Position numbers and translations under genes: made by a program. The notes below the pieces were generated by a model that made no database searches, was not told the origin of the DNA, and saw only the letters and a program-made list of their open reading frames with translations. 5,769 bases of DNA from Bacteroidota bacterium (lineage in GTDB: Bacteria; Bacteroidota; Bacteroidia; Bacteroidales; VadinHA17), in the NCBI GenBank assembly GCA_016868515.1, contig VGGM01000113.1, positions 1-5,769 of the forward strand. Reading direction: 5' to 3'. Shown piece by piece: positions 4,662 through 5,769 of the stretch (the first letter of the stretch is position 1; each line of letters begins with the position of its first letter).

Positions 4662-5769
4662 CTTCGCCGCTTCCCTCACCCACAGCAGATGTTTCCCGCT
4701 ATAGCTGTACCATCTGTCGGACGATTCAATAATAACCGGGTAGACGCCAGGCTGCAACCGTCCCACATCGGGGGTAGCCTCCCAGAGGTGGGGTGTCAGC
4801 ATGGGACGGGCAAGGCGGCGCCATGGCACCACTCCCAGTTCAGCCTCACGTTCAATTACCCGTGCCAGCACCGAATCGGTTTTAATAACATTGTTCATGG
4901 TAATCCATTCGCCGTTGTTGCCCACCTTCATTCTTACCACCGCATCGGGCAGTGCATTGAAGATGTTTGCTGTAATGGTATATTGAACCGTATCGCCAAT
5001 CGTAAACACTGACGGGGCATCGATATGCATCTGAAAGCTTGCCGGCCTCCTGGCTGCCTGGAACTGAAGTTTCCATTCATTGCCGCTGATATGAAGCCAG
5101 CTGTATCCCGTTGGTGTTCCGTCGGCCTGCATGGAATGGGGAATGCCGTATTCGTCGGGTGCACCCGACCACCAGCTTCCGCAGGTGGTTCCCACGCTTA
5201 CCATGTGGTGTGGAGTTACTCCGGGAAAACCATCAGCCTCGCCAATCATGTGATGGTAGTGGACATGCGTATGTGCTGCAAGTGTAACACTGTTCTTATG
5301 TTTTGCCAGCACCTCAAAGAAGGCTTTCTTCTCCTCTTCGTCGTACCAGCGGGTTGACTGAGTAAATGGTATATGTGTCAGTATAACAAGCAGTTGATCG
5401 CGATCAATCCTCTCCACCTCGTTCCTGAAAAACTCAAGCTGGTCGGAACCGAGGCCGGTGCGATACCGCCTGCCGGTTTCGTCGACAAGCCACCGAATGG
5501 TGTTGAGAACCACAAAGTGAGCCGGTCCCCATGTAAATGAGTAGTAGTCGGGACCGAAGGTGCGGTACCACGAACCAAGGGCATCGGTCTGGGTGTCGCC
5601 GGTATAGTCGAGGTCGTGGTTCCCCGGAAGATAGACCCATGGCAGGTTAAGCGATGAAATGGCTCCGGTAAGGTGGCTGTATATGTTGAGATTATCATAT
5701 ACGATATCGCCGAGGGTTACCCCGAATGAGGTACCGGCGGGGTCAATTTCGGCCAGGATATCCTTTTCA
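4644..5769 (-). CDS. Calcineurin-like metallophosphoesterase with C-terminal domain (N-terminus outside window)
   Basis: The minus-strand frame is open from the right edge to the TGA at 4646-4644, giving 374 residues. An internal GTG at 5513 is not a credible start because the catalytic motifs lie upstream of it. In order these are GDIVYD, LPGNHD (GNHD at 5624-5613), HFVVLN, LTHIPF and AAHTHVHYH, the metal-binding loops of the calcineurin-like family; only the first DxH loop is off-window. After the catalytic domain, a region beginning near GGSW-like TTCGSWWSGAPDEYG continues into a beta-rich C-terminal domain (QMHIDAPSVFTIGDTVQY...), as in Bacteroidota phosphoesterases with a dedicated C-terminal module. 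The protein is probably exported, but the signal is not visible. The substrate is unknown. The gene converges on the deacetylase gene; the last five residues, MISDI, come from a heptamer repeat. Confidence 0.92.
   Translation of the reverse strand, partial: EKDILAEIDPAGTSFGVTLGDIVYDNLNIYSHLTGAISSLNLPWVYLPGNHDLDYTGDTQTDALGSWYRTFGPDYYSFTWGPAHFVVLNTIRWLVDETGRRYRTGLGSDQLEFFRNEVERIDRDQLLVILTHIPFTQSTRWYDEEEKKAFFEVLAKHKNSVTLAAHTHVHYHHMIGEADGFPGVTPHHMVSVGTTCGSWWSGAPDEYGIPHSMQADGTPTGYSWLHISGNEWKLQFQAARRPASFQMHIDAPSVFTIGDTVQYTITANIFNALPDAVVRMKVGNNGEWITMNNVIKTDSVLARVIEREAELGVVPWRRLARPMLTPHLWEATPDVGRLQPGVYPVIIESSDRWYSYSGKHLLWVREAAKMISDI

Noticed and set aside
4644..5513. Phosphoesterase starting at the GTG at 5513
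   Set aside because: The frame continues open to the right edge and encodes essential metal-binding motifs upstream of that codon.
5378..5698. Second minus-strand frame overlapping the phosphoesterase
   Set aside because: The phosphoesterase frame carries GNHD and GDIVYD motifs through the same bases, so the other frame is a shadow.
1..5769. tRNA, rRNA, transposase or integrase genes
   Set aside because: I found no cloverleaf-like sequence, ribosomal RNA signature or transposase/integrase motif on either strand.

Overview
The window looks like a chromosomal segment from a member of the Bacteroidota, probably an environmental Bacteroidales-type lineage. The support is a TAnnTTTG-type promoter, starts preceded by AT-rich leaders rather than clear Shine-Dalgarno sequences, GldL-like FKxxHWPxA membrane segments, and intergenic spacers built from degenerate short tandem repeats. 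The taxonomy is inferred from these traits, not from a database match.

Layout: (1) bases 1-585, minus strand, hold the N-terminal part of rmuC, which continues off the left edge. (2) Bases 586-826 are a divergent spacer with a 9-bp periodic array, a 7-bp array, a conserved GC-rich tail and a good promoter. (3) Bases 827-3433, plus strand, are a compact three-gene operon: a PadR-family repressor, a 438-residue membrane protein overlapping it by 8 bp, and a 308-residue membrane protein 17 bp further on. (4) Bases 3434-3634 are a second repeat-filled spacer ending in the same tail. (5) Bases 3635-4528, plus strand, encode a PIG-L/LmbE-type deacetylase predicted to be a lipoprotein. (6) Bases 4529-4643 are a convergent spacer made of two different heptamer arrays. 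(7) Bases 4644 to the right edge, minus strand, encode a calcineurin-like metallophosphoesterase whose N-terminus lies outside.

The most unusual part is the PadR operon. Its two membrane proteins share five copies of a two-helix unit with the pattern FK-x2-HW-[PS]-x-[AS], a Gly/Ala 11 residues after the His and a Pro 21 residues after it. Three copies in the first protein are spaced by exactly 60 residues; two in the second are 59 apart. The unit resembles the membrane hairpin of GldL, the gliding/type IX secretion motor subunit, but no copy carries an acidic residue at the motor position. Both proteins end in a periplasmic helical region whose last ~35 residues resemble the end of the first GldM periplasmic domain. 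The first protein also has a cytoplasmic N-terminal domain of the kind found next to PadR regulators. Together they suggest a PadR-controlled envelope complex that reuses GldL/GldM-like parts without the motor chemistry. This is inference from motif recognition and needs profile and structure comparison.

The second theme is the spacers: nearly all the intergenic DNA is 7-, 8- or 9-bp periodic sequence, it supplies or abuts three of the gene stop codons, and one spacer contains a palindromic REP-like element apparently inserted into an older repeat.
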